A stretch of 28,112 nucleotides of DNA from Comamonadaceae bacterium. Its GTDB lineage: Bacteria; Pseudomonadota; Gammaproteobacteria; Burkholderiales; Burkholderiaceae_C. Shown piece by piece: positions 1 through 8,603 of this stretch. Location of the stretch: contig CANCCF010000038.1 of the NCBI GenBank assembly GCA_947374485.1, positions 1 to 28,112 of the forward strand. Reading direction: 5' to 3'. The first letter of the stretch is position 1; every line of letters begins with the position of its first letter. The notes beneath the pieces were generated by a model. The model was not told the origin of the DNA, did not search any database, and worked only from the letters and a program-made list of their open reading frames with translations. A program made the translations under genes and the position numbers.

Positions 1-1655
1 CCTCTGCCAAGGTGCTGCAAGACTGGTCCGCACTGCAGCAAAGCTGGACCGGGCTGGAGCAACAAGTGGCCTCTGGCCAGCTCAAGGCACCCCAGAGCAC
101 CCAGCTGCACACCCGGCTGATTACCGGCCTGCTCACCCTGAACGAAGAAATCCTGGCGGAGTTTGGCCTCTCGCTGGACCCGGATGCCGATGCCTACTTC
201 CTGATCCAGGCTTCGCTCGTCAACCTGCCCTGGCTGAGCGAGAACCTGGGCATCATGCGCGCCCAGGGTGCGGGCTTTCTGACCGTGGGCACCCTGCCGC
301 CCGAAGGCCGTGCCATGCTGCAAGGCCTGACCAAGCGTGCCCAGGAGCTGGAGAGCGAAATGTTCCGCAACCTGGGACGCGCCGCTGCGGCCAACCCGGC
401 CATGCAAACCGTTTTGGGCACTTCCATGCAGGCGCAACATGCCAGTGTCGACAAGGCGCTGGCCCTGGCCGACAGCGAGCTCATCAGCGCCACCGAACTC
501 AAGCTGGCAGCGCCTGAATACTTTGATGCGTTTTCACGCACCATCGACGGCCTCTACAGCTTCAACGGCGAGGCCATGGCAACCCTCAAAACCGCTCTGC
601 AGGAGCGCGTCACGCACCTGCGCACCCAGCAGGTCCTGGTGGCCGCGGGGCTGCTGCTGGGTATGGCGCTGGCGCTGGCGCTCACCATCGCCTTTGTGCG
701 CAGCATCACCGGGCCGGTGGGTGAGGCGGTGGCGGTGGCCAAGGCGGTGTCGCAGGGCGATCTGACAGTGGCCGTGCCGGTGCGCGGCAGCAACGAACTC
801 GGCCAGCTCATGCAGGCCCTGCTGGCCATGCGCGACCACCTCTCGCTGGTGGTGCGCCAGGTGCGCGAGGGCTCCGAAAGTGTGGCCACGGCCAGTGCCG
901 AGATTGCCTCGGGCAACCACGACCTGTCGGCCCGCACCGAGGGCCAGGCCAGCGCGCTGGAAGAAACCGCCTCGTCCATGGAAGAGCTCAGCGCCACCGT
1001 CAACCAGAACGCCGACAACGCACGCCAGGCCAACCAGCTGGCCCAGAGCGCCTCCAGTGTGGCCGTCCAGGGCGGCGCCGTGGTGGCGCAGGTGGTGGAC
1101 ACCATGCGCGGCATCAACGAGGCCTCCAACAAGATCAGCGACATCATCAGCGTGATCGACGGCATTGCCTTCCAGACCAATATCCTGGCGCTCAATGCGG
1201 CAGTGGAAGCCGCCCGCGCGGGTGAGCAGGGCCGCGGCTTTGCGGTGGTAGCCAGCGAGGTGCGATCCCTTGCCGGGCGTTCGGCGGACGCAGCCAAAGA
1301 AATCAAGACCCTCATTGGCGCCAGCGTGGAGCGCGTGGCCCACGGCAGCAGCCTGGTCGACCAGGCCGGGCGCACCATGTCCGAGGTGGTGGACAGCATC
1401 AAGCGCGTGACCGACATCATGGCCGAGATCAGCGCAGCCAGCACCGAACAGAGCCTGGGCGTGTCGCAGGTGGGTGAGGCCGTCACGCAGATGGACCAGG
1501 CCACCCAACAAAACGCCGCCCTGGTCGAGCAAATGGCGGCTGCCGCCAGCGGCCTCAACAGCCAGGCGCAAGACCTGGTGCAGACCGTGGCGCTGTTCAG
1601 GCTGGCTGGAGGACGTGGCGGAAATGGTGGCGGGCAGGCGCTGCGATTGCGCTGA
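1..1655 (+). CDS. Methyl-accepting chemotaxis protein (5' end outside the window)
   Basis: Transmembrane chemoreceptor that passes ligand signals to CheW/CheA. The reading frame is open from base 3 with no credible start, so the gene begins upstream. About 205 visible residues form a helical periplasmic sensor region of four-helix-bundle type. One hydrophobic segment follows (about residues 208-229, counting from base 12), then a HAMP domain (about 230-285). The cytoplasmic signalling domain carries the highly conserved hairpin tip IAFQTNILALNAAVEAARAG near residue 385, flanked by long Ala/Glu/Gln-rich methylation helices. The first transmembrane helix must lie upstream of the window. The C-terminus ends in a Gly/Arg-rich tail without an NWETF-like CheR/CheB docking pentapeptide. 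The ligand cannot be told from sequence. The family call is very secure. Confidence 0.96.
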   Translation, partial: SAKVLQDWSALQQSWTGLEQQVASGQLKAPQSTQLHTRLITGLLTLNEEILAEFGLSLDPDADAYFLIQASLVNLPWLSENLGIMRAQGAGFLTVGTLPPEGRAMLQGLTKRAQELESEMFRNLGRAAAANPAMQTVLGTSMQAQHASVDKALALADSELISATELKLAAPEYFDAFSRTIDGLYSFNGEAMATLKTALQERVTHLRTQQVLVAAGLLLGMALALALTIAFVRSITGPVGEAVAVAKAVSQGDLTVAVPVRGSNELGQLMQALLAMRDHLSLVVRQVREGSESVATASAEIASGNHDLSARTEGQASALEETASSMEELSATVNQNADNARQANQLAQSASSVAVQGGAVVAQVVDTMRGINEASNKISDIISVIDGIAFQTNILALNAAVEAARAGEQGRGFAVVASEVRSLAGRSADAAKEIKTLIGASVERVAHGSSLVDQAGRTMSEVVDSIKRVTDIMAEISAASTEQSLGVSQVGEAVTQMDQATQQNAALVEQMAAAASGLNSQAQDLVQTVALFRLAGGRGGNGGGQALRLR

Positions 1656-1668
1656 CTCCCGGCTTTGC

Positions 1669-1782
1669 TTAGCTGCGCGCGCGGTCGCCCAGGGTCTTTT
1701 TGGACATCAGGAATTCAAGGCGGGCGAAGAAGCGATCCAAAAAGCCTTTGGGTTTTTCCTGGACTGGGGTGGCAGTGTTCAT
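1669..1782 (-). CDS. Small hypothetical protein, 37 aa
   Basis: A short reading frame starting MNTATPVQEKPKGFLDRFFA and ending in a basic tail (KKTLGDRARS). The middle (GFLDRFFARLEFLM) could form a short amphipathic helix with aromatic residues, as in small membrane-associated proteins. It is on the same strand as, and downstream of, the two small genes at 1842-2266, and convergent with the chemoreceptor. There is no strong Shine-Dalgarno before the ATG, only a purine-rich AAAAATAAACC. I do not recognise the family. The call rests on protein-like composition, position and strand, so confidence is moderate. Confidence 0.45.
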   Translation of the reverse strand: MNTATPVQEKPKGFLDRFFARLEFLMSKKTLGDRARS

Positions 1783-1841
1783 GGTTTATTTTTGGTAACT
1801 AAGCAGAGCCAGCGGATTCCGACCTTGTGCTGCAACCCAGT

Positions 1842-2114
1842 TTAGCCCGTGTGGCTTTGCCAGCCGCGCCACAGGTAATAACTGCCCGCACTTGCGATGG
1901 CCCCACCCAACAGCATGAGGTGTTCGAGTTGCAAGGCGCGCTGCTGCTGGGCCTGGAGCATGTCGGCTGTTGCGTCCTGGTAGGGCATGCCGTTGGAAGC
2001 CCAGAACAGCAAAGCGCCAGTGGCCAGCAGAAGGCCAGCGGCTGCGCTGAGCATGGGCAGAAGTTTCAGCACGCGTGCCTTGTCTGACAAAACATCAGCG
2101 CTGGTGCGCGGCAC
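1842..2114 (-). CDS. Hypothetical two-helix membrane protein, 90 aa
   Basis: Small predicted inner-membrane protein. Hydrophobic segments lie at about residues 18-40 (LLPMLSAAAGLLLATGALLF) and 63-85 (LEHLMLLGGAIASAGSYYLW), separated by a polar loop rich in Gln (QAQQQRALQLE). The start is GTG, placed two bases after the TGA stop of the 49-codon gene upstream, so the two are probably translationally coupled. I do not recognise a named family. Two clear membrane segments in a compact frame, plus tight coupling, support it being real. Function unknown. Confidence 0.6.
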   Translation of the reverse strand: MPRTSADVLSDKARVLKLLPMLSAAAGLLLATGALLFWASNGMPYQDATADMLQAQQQRALQLEHLMLLGGAIASAGSYYLWRGWQSHTG

Positions 2115-2116
2115 GC

Positions 2117-2266
2117 TCAGCGCTTGTCAACCGGAAGCACCGGCTTCTTCTGCGTGAATTTGGCTGCCGCTTCAGCCAGCTTGCGTTTGCGCTCCAGGTT
2201 GAGCCGCTCGAGCTCCGCCTGGCGGTTCTTGTTCATGTGGGGGTCTTTGCCGAATACGCCTGCCAT
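2117..2266 (-). CDS. Small basic hypothetical protein, 49 aa
   Basis: A 49-residue protein beginning MAGVFGKDPHMNKNRQAELE and continuing with a charged, probably helical stretch (ERLNLERKRKLAEAAAKF) and a basic tail. It has no signal peptide or membrane segment, so it is probably cytoplasmic. A good Shine-Dalgarno (AAGGAAG) lies seven bases before the ATG, which decides this start. It sits 24 bp downstream of the LysR gene and two bases before the GTG of the membrane protein gene, so lysR and these small genes may be co-transcribed. Composition suggests nucleic-acid or protein binding, but no family was recognised. Confidence 0.6.
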   Translation of the reverse strand: MAGVFGKDPHMNKNRQAELERLNLERKRKLAEAAAKFTQKKPVLPVDKR

Positions 2267-2290
2267 GGTGGTGCTTCCTTTGGTGCAAGT

Positions 2291-3196
2291 CTAACTGTCG
2301 GCCCACCAGCGCTCGCCCAGCTGCCCCTGCAGCCACTCGACGAAGTGGCTGACCTTGGCCGGCACCTGGCGCGGCGACGGGTACACGGCGTGGATCTCCT
2401 GCGAGGGCAGGCCCCAATCGGCCAGCACCGGCAGCACCGCGCCGCTTTGCACCGATTCATGCGCCACATACCAGGGCAGTGCCGCCAGCCCCATGTCGCT
2501 GCGTGCGGCCGACAACAGCGCCGAGAGGTTGTTGGAGCGCAGCTTGGCGCGCACGCTGGTGGGGATCAACTGCCCGTCGGCGCCCGTGAAGAGCCAGCGC
2601 GCATCACCCTGCACCGTGCTGTAGACCAGTGCGTCGTGCTGCGCCAGCTCTTGCGGGCTGCGCGGTGTACCGCGTTCGGCCAGGTAGGCGGGCGAGCCCA
2701 CCACCACCCAGGGGTTGATGCCCAGAAAACGCGCACCCAGCGTGGAGTCGGCCAGGCGGCCCATGCGCACGGCCACGTCAATGCCCTGCTCCACCAGGTC
2801 CACGTAGCGGTCTTCAAAGGTCAGCTCGATCTGCAGCCGGGGGTTGAGTTTCATGAAGCGCACCACCAGCGGCACCAGCACGCGCCGCCCGAATGCCACC
2901 GAGGTGCTGATGCGCAAGGCGCCCTGTACCTGCGACTGCATCAGCGCCGCCACTGAATGCGCCTCTTCAAAGTGGTGGTCTATCAGCTTGCACTTCTCGT
3001 AGTACAAAACGCCGATCTCGGTGGGCGTGACGCCATGGGTGGAGCGGTGCAGCAGGCGCGAGCCCAGCTGGGCTTCGAGCTGCGCCACCACCTTGGTGGC
3101 CGAGGGCTGGCCTATGCCCAGTTCATTCGCAGCCTTGCTGAAAGAGCCCAGGTCGACCACGCGGATGAAAAGGCGGATGGCATAGAGATTGTCCAT
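2291..3196 (-). CDS. LysR-family transcriptional regulator, probable regulator of the gcl operon
   Basis: A 301-residue LysR-type regulator. The N-terminal winged helix-turn-helix occupies about residues 1-60 (MDNLYAIRLFIRVVDLGSFS, then a recognition helix around GIGQPSATKVVAQLE). A two-lobed effector-binding domain of the usual length follows. An upstream in-frame GTG would add seven residues, but family alignment favours the ATG giving MDNLYAIRLF. It is divergent from gcl. The shared 140-bp intergenic region holds a perfect T-N11-A palindrome (3231-3245), the expected architecture for a regulator controlling both itself and the glyoxylate operon. The effector is not known; tartronate semialdehyde, glyoxylate or a purine breakdown product would be reasonable guesses. 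Confidence 0.93.
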   Translation of the reverse strand: MDNLYAIRLFIRVVDLGSFSKAANELGIGQPSATKVVAQLEAQLGSRLLHRSTHGVTPTEIGVLYYEKCKLIDHHFEEAHSVAALMQSQVQGALRISTSVAFGRRVLVPLVVRFMKLNPRLQIELTFEDRYVDLVEQGIDVAVRMGRLADSTLGARFLGINPWVVVGSPAYLAERGTPRSPQELAQHDALVYSTVQGDARWLFTGADGQLIPTSVRAKLRSNNLSALLSAARSDMGLAALPWYVAHESVQSGAVLPVLADWGLPSQEIHAVYPSPRQVPAKVSHFVEWLQGQLGERWWADS

Positions 3197-3230
3197 GTGC
3201 TCAGTAGACCATGGCACTTGCGGCTACCCC

Positions 3231-3245
3231 ATTCCAAATTGGAAT
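3231..3245. promoter_or_regulatory. Perfect LysR-type operator palindrome between lysR and gcl
   Basis: ATTCCAAATTGGAAT is a perfect 7+1+7 palindrome and contains the T-N11-A signature of LysR regulators (T at 3232, A at 3244). It lies 34 bp before the regulator's ATG and 91 bp before gcl, in the divergent promoter region. Binding by the adjacent LysR protein is inferred from position. Confidence 0.7.
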
Positions 3246-3336
3246 AACCGTAATGCTGCCTCAAGCTCTTCCGCCCAGGCGGGCCCGCGCCGACACTCAG
3301 GCCCAGCTTTGAAACCACAACAACTGGAGACACACA

Positions 3337-5127
<1,791 letters not shown>

Positions 5128-5157
5128 AGACGCAATAGATACGGAACCTAGACACAC

Positions 5158-5940
5158 ATGCCCAAATTTGCAGCCAACCTCAGCATGCTCTTCACCGAGC
5201 TGCCTTTTCTGGACCGTTTCGAGGCGGCCGCCCGCAACGGCTTTACCGCTGTGGAGTTTCTGTTCCCCTATGCCTTTGCGGCGCAGGACATTCGCCAGCG
5301 TCTGGATGACAACGGCTTGCAGCTGGTGTTGCACAACCTGCCCGCAGGCAACTGGGAGGCGGGTGACCGCGGCACGGCCTGCGACCCGGCGCGCACTGGG
5401 GAATTCCGCAGCGGCATTGGCCAGGCGATCGAGTACGCCCAGGCTTTGGGCGTCGGCCAGCTCAACTGCCTGGCGGGCAAGGCGCCTGCGGGCGTGGATG
5501 CAGAGGCGCTGCGCGACACGTTTGTGGAGAACCTGTCGCGCGCGGCCACAGAGTTCAAGAGTGCGGGCCTGCGCCTGCTGATCGAGCCCATCAACAGTTT
5601 TGATATCCCCGGCTTTTATCTGAACTACACCCGGCAGGCGCTGGACATTCTGGACGCGGTGGGTGCCGACAACGCCTTTGTGCAGTACGACATTTACCAC
5701 GCCCAGCGCATGGAGGGCGAGCTGGCTGCCACCATGCAAAAGCACCTGGCGCGCATCGGCCACATCCAGCTGGCCGACAACCCCGGTCGCAACGAGCCGG
5801 GCACGGGCGAGATCAACTACGCGTATTTGTTCGCGCACCTGGACCGCATTGGCTACACCGGCTGGGTGGGCTGTGAGTACAAGCCCGCCACCACCACCGA
5901 GGCGGGCCTGGGCTGGCGCACGGCGCTGACGGCTGCCTGA
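5158..5940 (+). CDS. hyi: Hydroxypyruvate isomerase
   Basis: Interconverts hydroxypyruvate and tartronate semialdehyde. The 260 residues form a TIM-barrel of the xylose-isomerase-like AP-endonuclease-2 superfamily. Typical features are the N-terminal MPKFAANLSMLFTELPFLDR, the catalytic glutamate region LLIEPINSFDIPGFYLN, QYDIYHAQRMEG, HIQLADNPGRNEPGTGEINY and the second glutamate in WVGCEYKP. It is second in the operon, 30 bp after gcl and 38 bp before glxR, the usual position. In this pathway it balances the pools of the two isomers around the reductase. Length and motifs agree with E. coli Hyi. Confidence 0.96.
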   Translation: MPKFAANLSMLFTELPFLDRFEAAARNGFTAVEFLFPYAFAAQDIRQRLDDNGLQLVLHNLPAGNWEAGDRGTACDPARTGEFRSGIGQAIEYAQALGVGQLNCLAGKAPAGVDAEALRDTFVENLSRAATEFKSAGLRLLIEPINSFDIPGFYLNYTRQALDILDAVGADNAFVQYDIYHAQRMEGELAATMQKHLARIGHIQLADNPGRNEPGTGEINYAYLFAHLDRIGYTGWVGCEYKPATTTEAGLGWRTALTAA

Positions 5941-5981
5941 AAAAGAACCCTGTAAAAAGAACCCCATAAAAGAGACACATG
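5940..5981 (+). repeat. Three imperfect 14-bp tandem units between hyi and glxR
   Basis: The units are AAAAAGAACCCTGT, AAAAAGAACCCCAT and AAAAGAGACACATG, running from the last base of the hyi stop codon into the glxR start codon. The last unit carries the purine-rich stretch used as ribosome site (AAAAGAGAC). It looks like local duplication of a Shine-Dalgarno-containing spacer. Confidence 0.6.
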
Positions 5982-6896
5982 ACTGAAGCAAGCACTTTCT
6001 CCCCTCTCAAAATCGGCTTCGTGGGCTTAGGGATCATGGGTGCGCCCATGGCCGGCCACCTCGTCAAGGCCGGGCACGATGTGTTTGTGTATACCCGTGG
6101 CAAGGTGCCCGAGGCCATTGCCCAAAGCCGTGCCACCAAGTGCCTGAACGCACGCGGCGTGGCCGAGCGCGCCGACATCATCATCCTGATGGTGCCCGAC
6201 ACGCCCAACGTGCAGGACGCCCTGTTTGCCGAAGACGGCATTGCCGCAGGCCTGAGTGCAGGCAAGGTGGTGGTGGACATGAGCTCCATCTCGCCCATCG
6301 AGACCAAGCTGTTTGCCAAAAAGATCAATGCCTTGGGCTGCGACTACCTGGACGCGCCCGTGTCCGGCGGCGAGGTGGGCGCCAAGAACGCTACTTTATC
6401 GATCATGGTCGGCGGGCATGACGCCACGTTCGAGCGCGTGAAACCCGTGTTTGAGCTGATGGGCAAAAACATCACGCTGGTGGGTGGCAATGGGGACGGC
6501 CAGACCGCCAAGGTGGCCAACCAGATCATCGTGGCGCTGAACATCGAGGCCGTGGGCGAGGCTTTGTTGTTCGCTGCCAAGGCCGGTGCCGACCCGGCCC
6601 GCGTGCGCCAGGCCCTGATGGGCGGCTTTGCGGCGTCGCGCATTCTGGAGGTGCATGGCGAGCGCATGGTCAAGCGCACCTTTGATCCGGGCTTTCGCAT
6701 TGCCCTGCACCAGAAGGACCTGAATTTGGCCCTGAGCAGCGCGCGCGCCCTCGGTGTCTCGCTGCCCAACACCGCCACCGCGCAGGAGCTGTTCAACGCG
6801 TGCGTGGCGCACGGCGGCGCGGCCTGGGACCACTCGGCCATGGTGAAGGCGCTGGAGCAACTGGCGAATTTCGAGATTGGGCAGGCGGCAGCCTGA
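5979..6896 (+). CDS. glxR: 2-hydroxy-3-oxopropionate reductase (tartronate semialdehyde reductase)
   Basis: NAD(P)H-dependent reduction of tartronate semialdehyde to D-glycerate. At 305 residues it belongs to the beta-hydroxyacid dehydrogenase family. The Rossmann motif is KIGFVGLGIMGAPMAGHL at residues 10-27, the substrate-binding signature is DAPVSGGEVGAKNATLSIM, and the catalytic lysine lies in GQTAKVANQI. The C-terminal helical domain includes the usual HQKDLNLALS. It is third in the operon; the start is set by the AAAAGAGACAC ribosome site. The name glxR is preferred over garR because the neighbours are gcl and hyi. Confidence 0.96.
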   Translation: MTEASTFSPLKIGFVGLGIMGAPMAGHLVKAGHDVFVYTRGKVPEAIAQSRATKCLNARGVAERADIIILMVPDTPNVQDALFAEDGIAAGLSAGKVVVDMSSISPIETKLFAKKINALGCDYLDAPVSGGEVGAKNATLSIMVGGHDATFERVKPVFELMGKNITLVGGNGDGQTAKVANQIIVALNIEAVGEALLFAAKAGADPARVRQALMGGFAASRILEVHGERMVKRTFDPGFRIALHQKDLNLALSSARALGVSLPNTATAQELFNACVAHGGAAWDHSAMVKALEQLANFEIGQAAA

Positions 6897-6948
6897 GGCC
6901 GCGTGAAACCACTTGAAGCCGTTTGAAGCAGCCTGAACCGGATACCCC

Positions 6949-8241
6949 ATGAGCGTTTCTTACCAAGCGCAGCAAGCCCTGCTGCGTCGCATGTTCGATG
7001 CGGCCATTGCCAGTGCCCAGCCTGCGCTGTGCATTCCGCCGCATCTGCCCGCAGCCCCCAAGGGGCGGCTCATCGTCATTGGAGCAGGCAAGGCTTCGGC
7101 CGCCATGGCGCAAGCCCTGGAGGCCTGCTGGCCAGGAGATAAAAACCAACTCGAAGGTCTGGTGGTCACGCGCTATGGCTATGCCGTGCCCTGCGCGCAC
7201 ATCGAGATCGTCGAGGCGGCGCACCCGGTGCCGGACGCAGCAGGGCAGGCTGCCGCCCAGCGCATGCTGGAGCTGGTCAGTGGCCTTTGCGAAGACGACC
7301 TGGTGCTGTGCCTGATTTCCGGCGGCGGCTCGGCGCTGCTGCCGCTGCCCGCTGCGGGCCTGAGCCTGCACGACAAGATGGACCTCAACCGCGCCCTGCT
7401 GGCATCGGGCGCCACCATCAGCGAGATGAACTGCGTGCGCCGCCATCTGTCGGCCATCAAGGGTGGGCGCCTGGCTGCGGCCTGCTACCCGGCGCGGGTG
7501 CACACCTTGCTGATCTCCGACGTGCCGGGGGATGACCCCATCAACATCGCCTCCGGCCCCACGGTGGGCGACCCGAGCACCTGTGCCGATGCCTTGGCCA
7601 TCGTGCACCGCTACGGCATTGCGCTGCCTTCTGCGGCCCTGCATTTGCTGCAGAGCGGCGAGGGGGAGTCCATCAAGCCCGATGATCCGCGCCTGGCGCG
7701 GAGCGAAGTGCGCATGATCGCGACACCGCAAATGGCGCTGGAGGCGGCGGCCCAAGTGGCCAGGCAAGCTGGCTATGGCGCGCACATCCTGGGCGATGCG
7801 CTCGAAGGTGAGGCGCGCGATGTGGGCCGGGTGCTGGCCGGTATGGCGCTGCAGGTGGCCGAGCGCAGCCAGCCTTTCACGCCGCCCTGTGTGCTGCTCT
7901 CCGGCGGCGAGACCACCGTCACCCTGCGCGGCCAGGGACGCGGCGGGCGCAACGTGGAATGCCTGCTTTCCATGGGCCTGACCCTGGGCGGACACCCGCG
8001 CATCCATGGCCTGGCCGGTGACACCGACGGCGTCGATGGCCAGGAAGAAATTGCCGGTGCGCTCCTGGCGCCCGACTCGCTGGCACGCGCCTGGGGCTTG
8101 GGTATGAAGCCGCAGGACGAACTCTCCAACAACAATGGCCACGGTTTCTTCTCGGCACTGGGCGACTCGGTGGTGACCGGGCCTACGCTGACCAATGTCA
8201 ACGACTTCCGCGCCTTGTTGATCGAGGTTGCGGCGACATAG
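6949..8241 (+). CDS. ttuD: Glycerate 2-kinase, type II (MOFRL family)
   Basis: Phosphorylates D-glycerate, giving 2-phosphoglycerate that enters lower glycolysis. At 430 residues it has the N-terminal DUF4147 domain with a Gly-rich loop (IVIGAGKASAAMAQAL), the central CLISGGGSALLPLPAAGLSL and RRHLSAIKGGRLA. The C-terminal MOFRL domain carries LSGGETTVTLRGQGRGGRN and GLAGDTDGVDG. It is fourth in the operon, 52 bp after glxR. That spacer contains imperfect TTGAAGC repeats. With this gene the set needed from glyoxylate to a glycolytic intermediate is complete. The pyruvate kinase gene that often follows in relatives is absent here. Also named gck or garK-like in other annotations. Confidence 0.95.
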   Translation: MSVSYQAQQALLRRMFDAAIASAQPALCIPPHLPAAPKGRLIVIGAGKASAAMAQALEACWPGDKNQLEGLVVTRYGYAVPCAHIEIVEAAHPVPDAAGQAAAQRMLELVSGLCEDDLVLCLISGGGSALLPLPAAGLSLHDKMDLNRALLASGATISEMNCVRRHLSAIKGGRLAAACYPARVHTLLISDVPGDDPINIASGPTVGDPSTCADALAIVHRYGIALPSAALHLLQSGEGESIKPDDPRLARSEVRMIATPQMALEAAAQVARQAGYGAHILGDALEGEARDVGRVLAGMALQVAERSQPFTPPCVLLSGGETTVTLRGQGRGGRNVECLLSMGLTLGGHPRIHGLAGDTDGVDGQEEIAGALLAPDSLARAWGLGMKPQDELSNNNGHGFFSALGDSVVTGPTLTNVNDFRALLIEVAAT

Positions 8242-8271
8242 CCGCTAGGTGCAGGTCCCCACTCCCCCCAA

Positions 8272-8298
8272 CCCCCTCGCCTCGCCGGGACGAGGGGG
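8272..8298 (+). terminator. Hairpin downstream of ttuD
   Basis: CCCCCTCG pairs with CGAGGGGG around an 11-base loop, 30 bases after the ttuD stop. There is no T-tract, so it is a candidate transcript 3' end stabiliser rather than a textbook intrinsic terminator. Confidence 0.4.
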
Positions 8299-8524
8299 GC
8301 TCCATGCGGACAGCCGATTTGGTTGTCTCGCGCCGAATACGCAATGACGAGCGAGGCGTTGCCGCTGCTTTTGGCGCACACAAAGCTCCCGCTATCAGTT
8401 CCGAGCGCCGGAGACAGCAGAGCAAAAGCTGGATGCGCAATCGGCGTCGAAATGTGCCGTGGCCTCACCCGCCGTTAAACACTTAGCCGAAGCGAACCAA
8501 CCAAATGGGCTGACCGATTTGGCT

Positions 8525-8554
8525 CCCCTTTCACCCCGGCGGGGGTGAAAGGGG
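8525..8554 (-). terminator. 13-bp perfect hairpin downstream of the purine permease gene
   Basis: CCCCTTTCACCCC (8525-8537) pairs perfectly with GGGGTGAAAGGGG (8542-8554) around a 4-base loop (GGCG). It lies about 50 bp beyond the permease stop and could serve both converging transcripts. No T-tract follows on either strand. Confidence 0.5.
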
Positions 8555-8603
8555 CGGGGGGGATAGGGGGGGAATGCCAAATCCGCCAGCGCGCAGCAGC
8601 AAC

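Larger units (their letters stand above)
8242..8603. other. Non-coding repeat region between convergent ttuD and the purine permease
   Basis: This 362-bp gap has no convincing gene. Both edges have a C-rich run (G-rich at the right edge, read on this strand) next to a strong hairpin: 8272-8298 at the left, 8525-8554 at the right. Just inside them are near-matching inverted copies at 8311-8325 (CAGCCGATTTGGTTG) and 8498-8512 (CAACCAAATGGGCTG), 14 of 15 bases complementary. The 9-mer CCGATTTGG also recurs directly at 8314 and 8514. The roughly symmetric layout resembles a small non-coding intergenic repeat or MITE-like element. Confidence 0.5.

Noticed and set aside
534..1571. Long minus-strand frames inside the chemoreceptor gene
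   Set aside because: Antisense shadows of the conserved signalling domain with no protein-like features of their own.
6793..8142. A 449-codon minus-strand frame across ttuD
   Set aside because: Antisense to a clear glycerate kinase gene; low-complexity composition and no ribosome site or family match.
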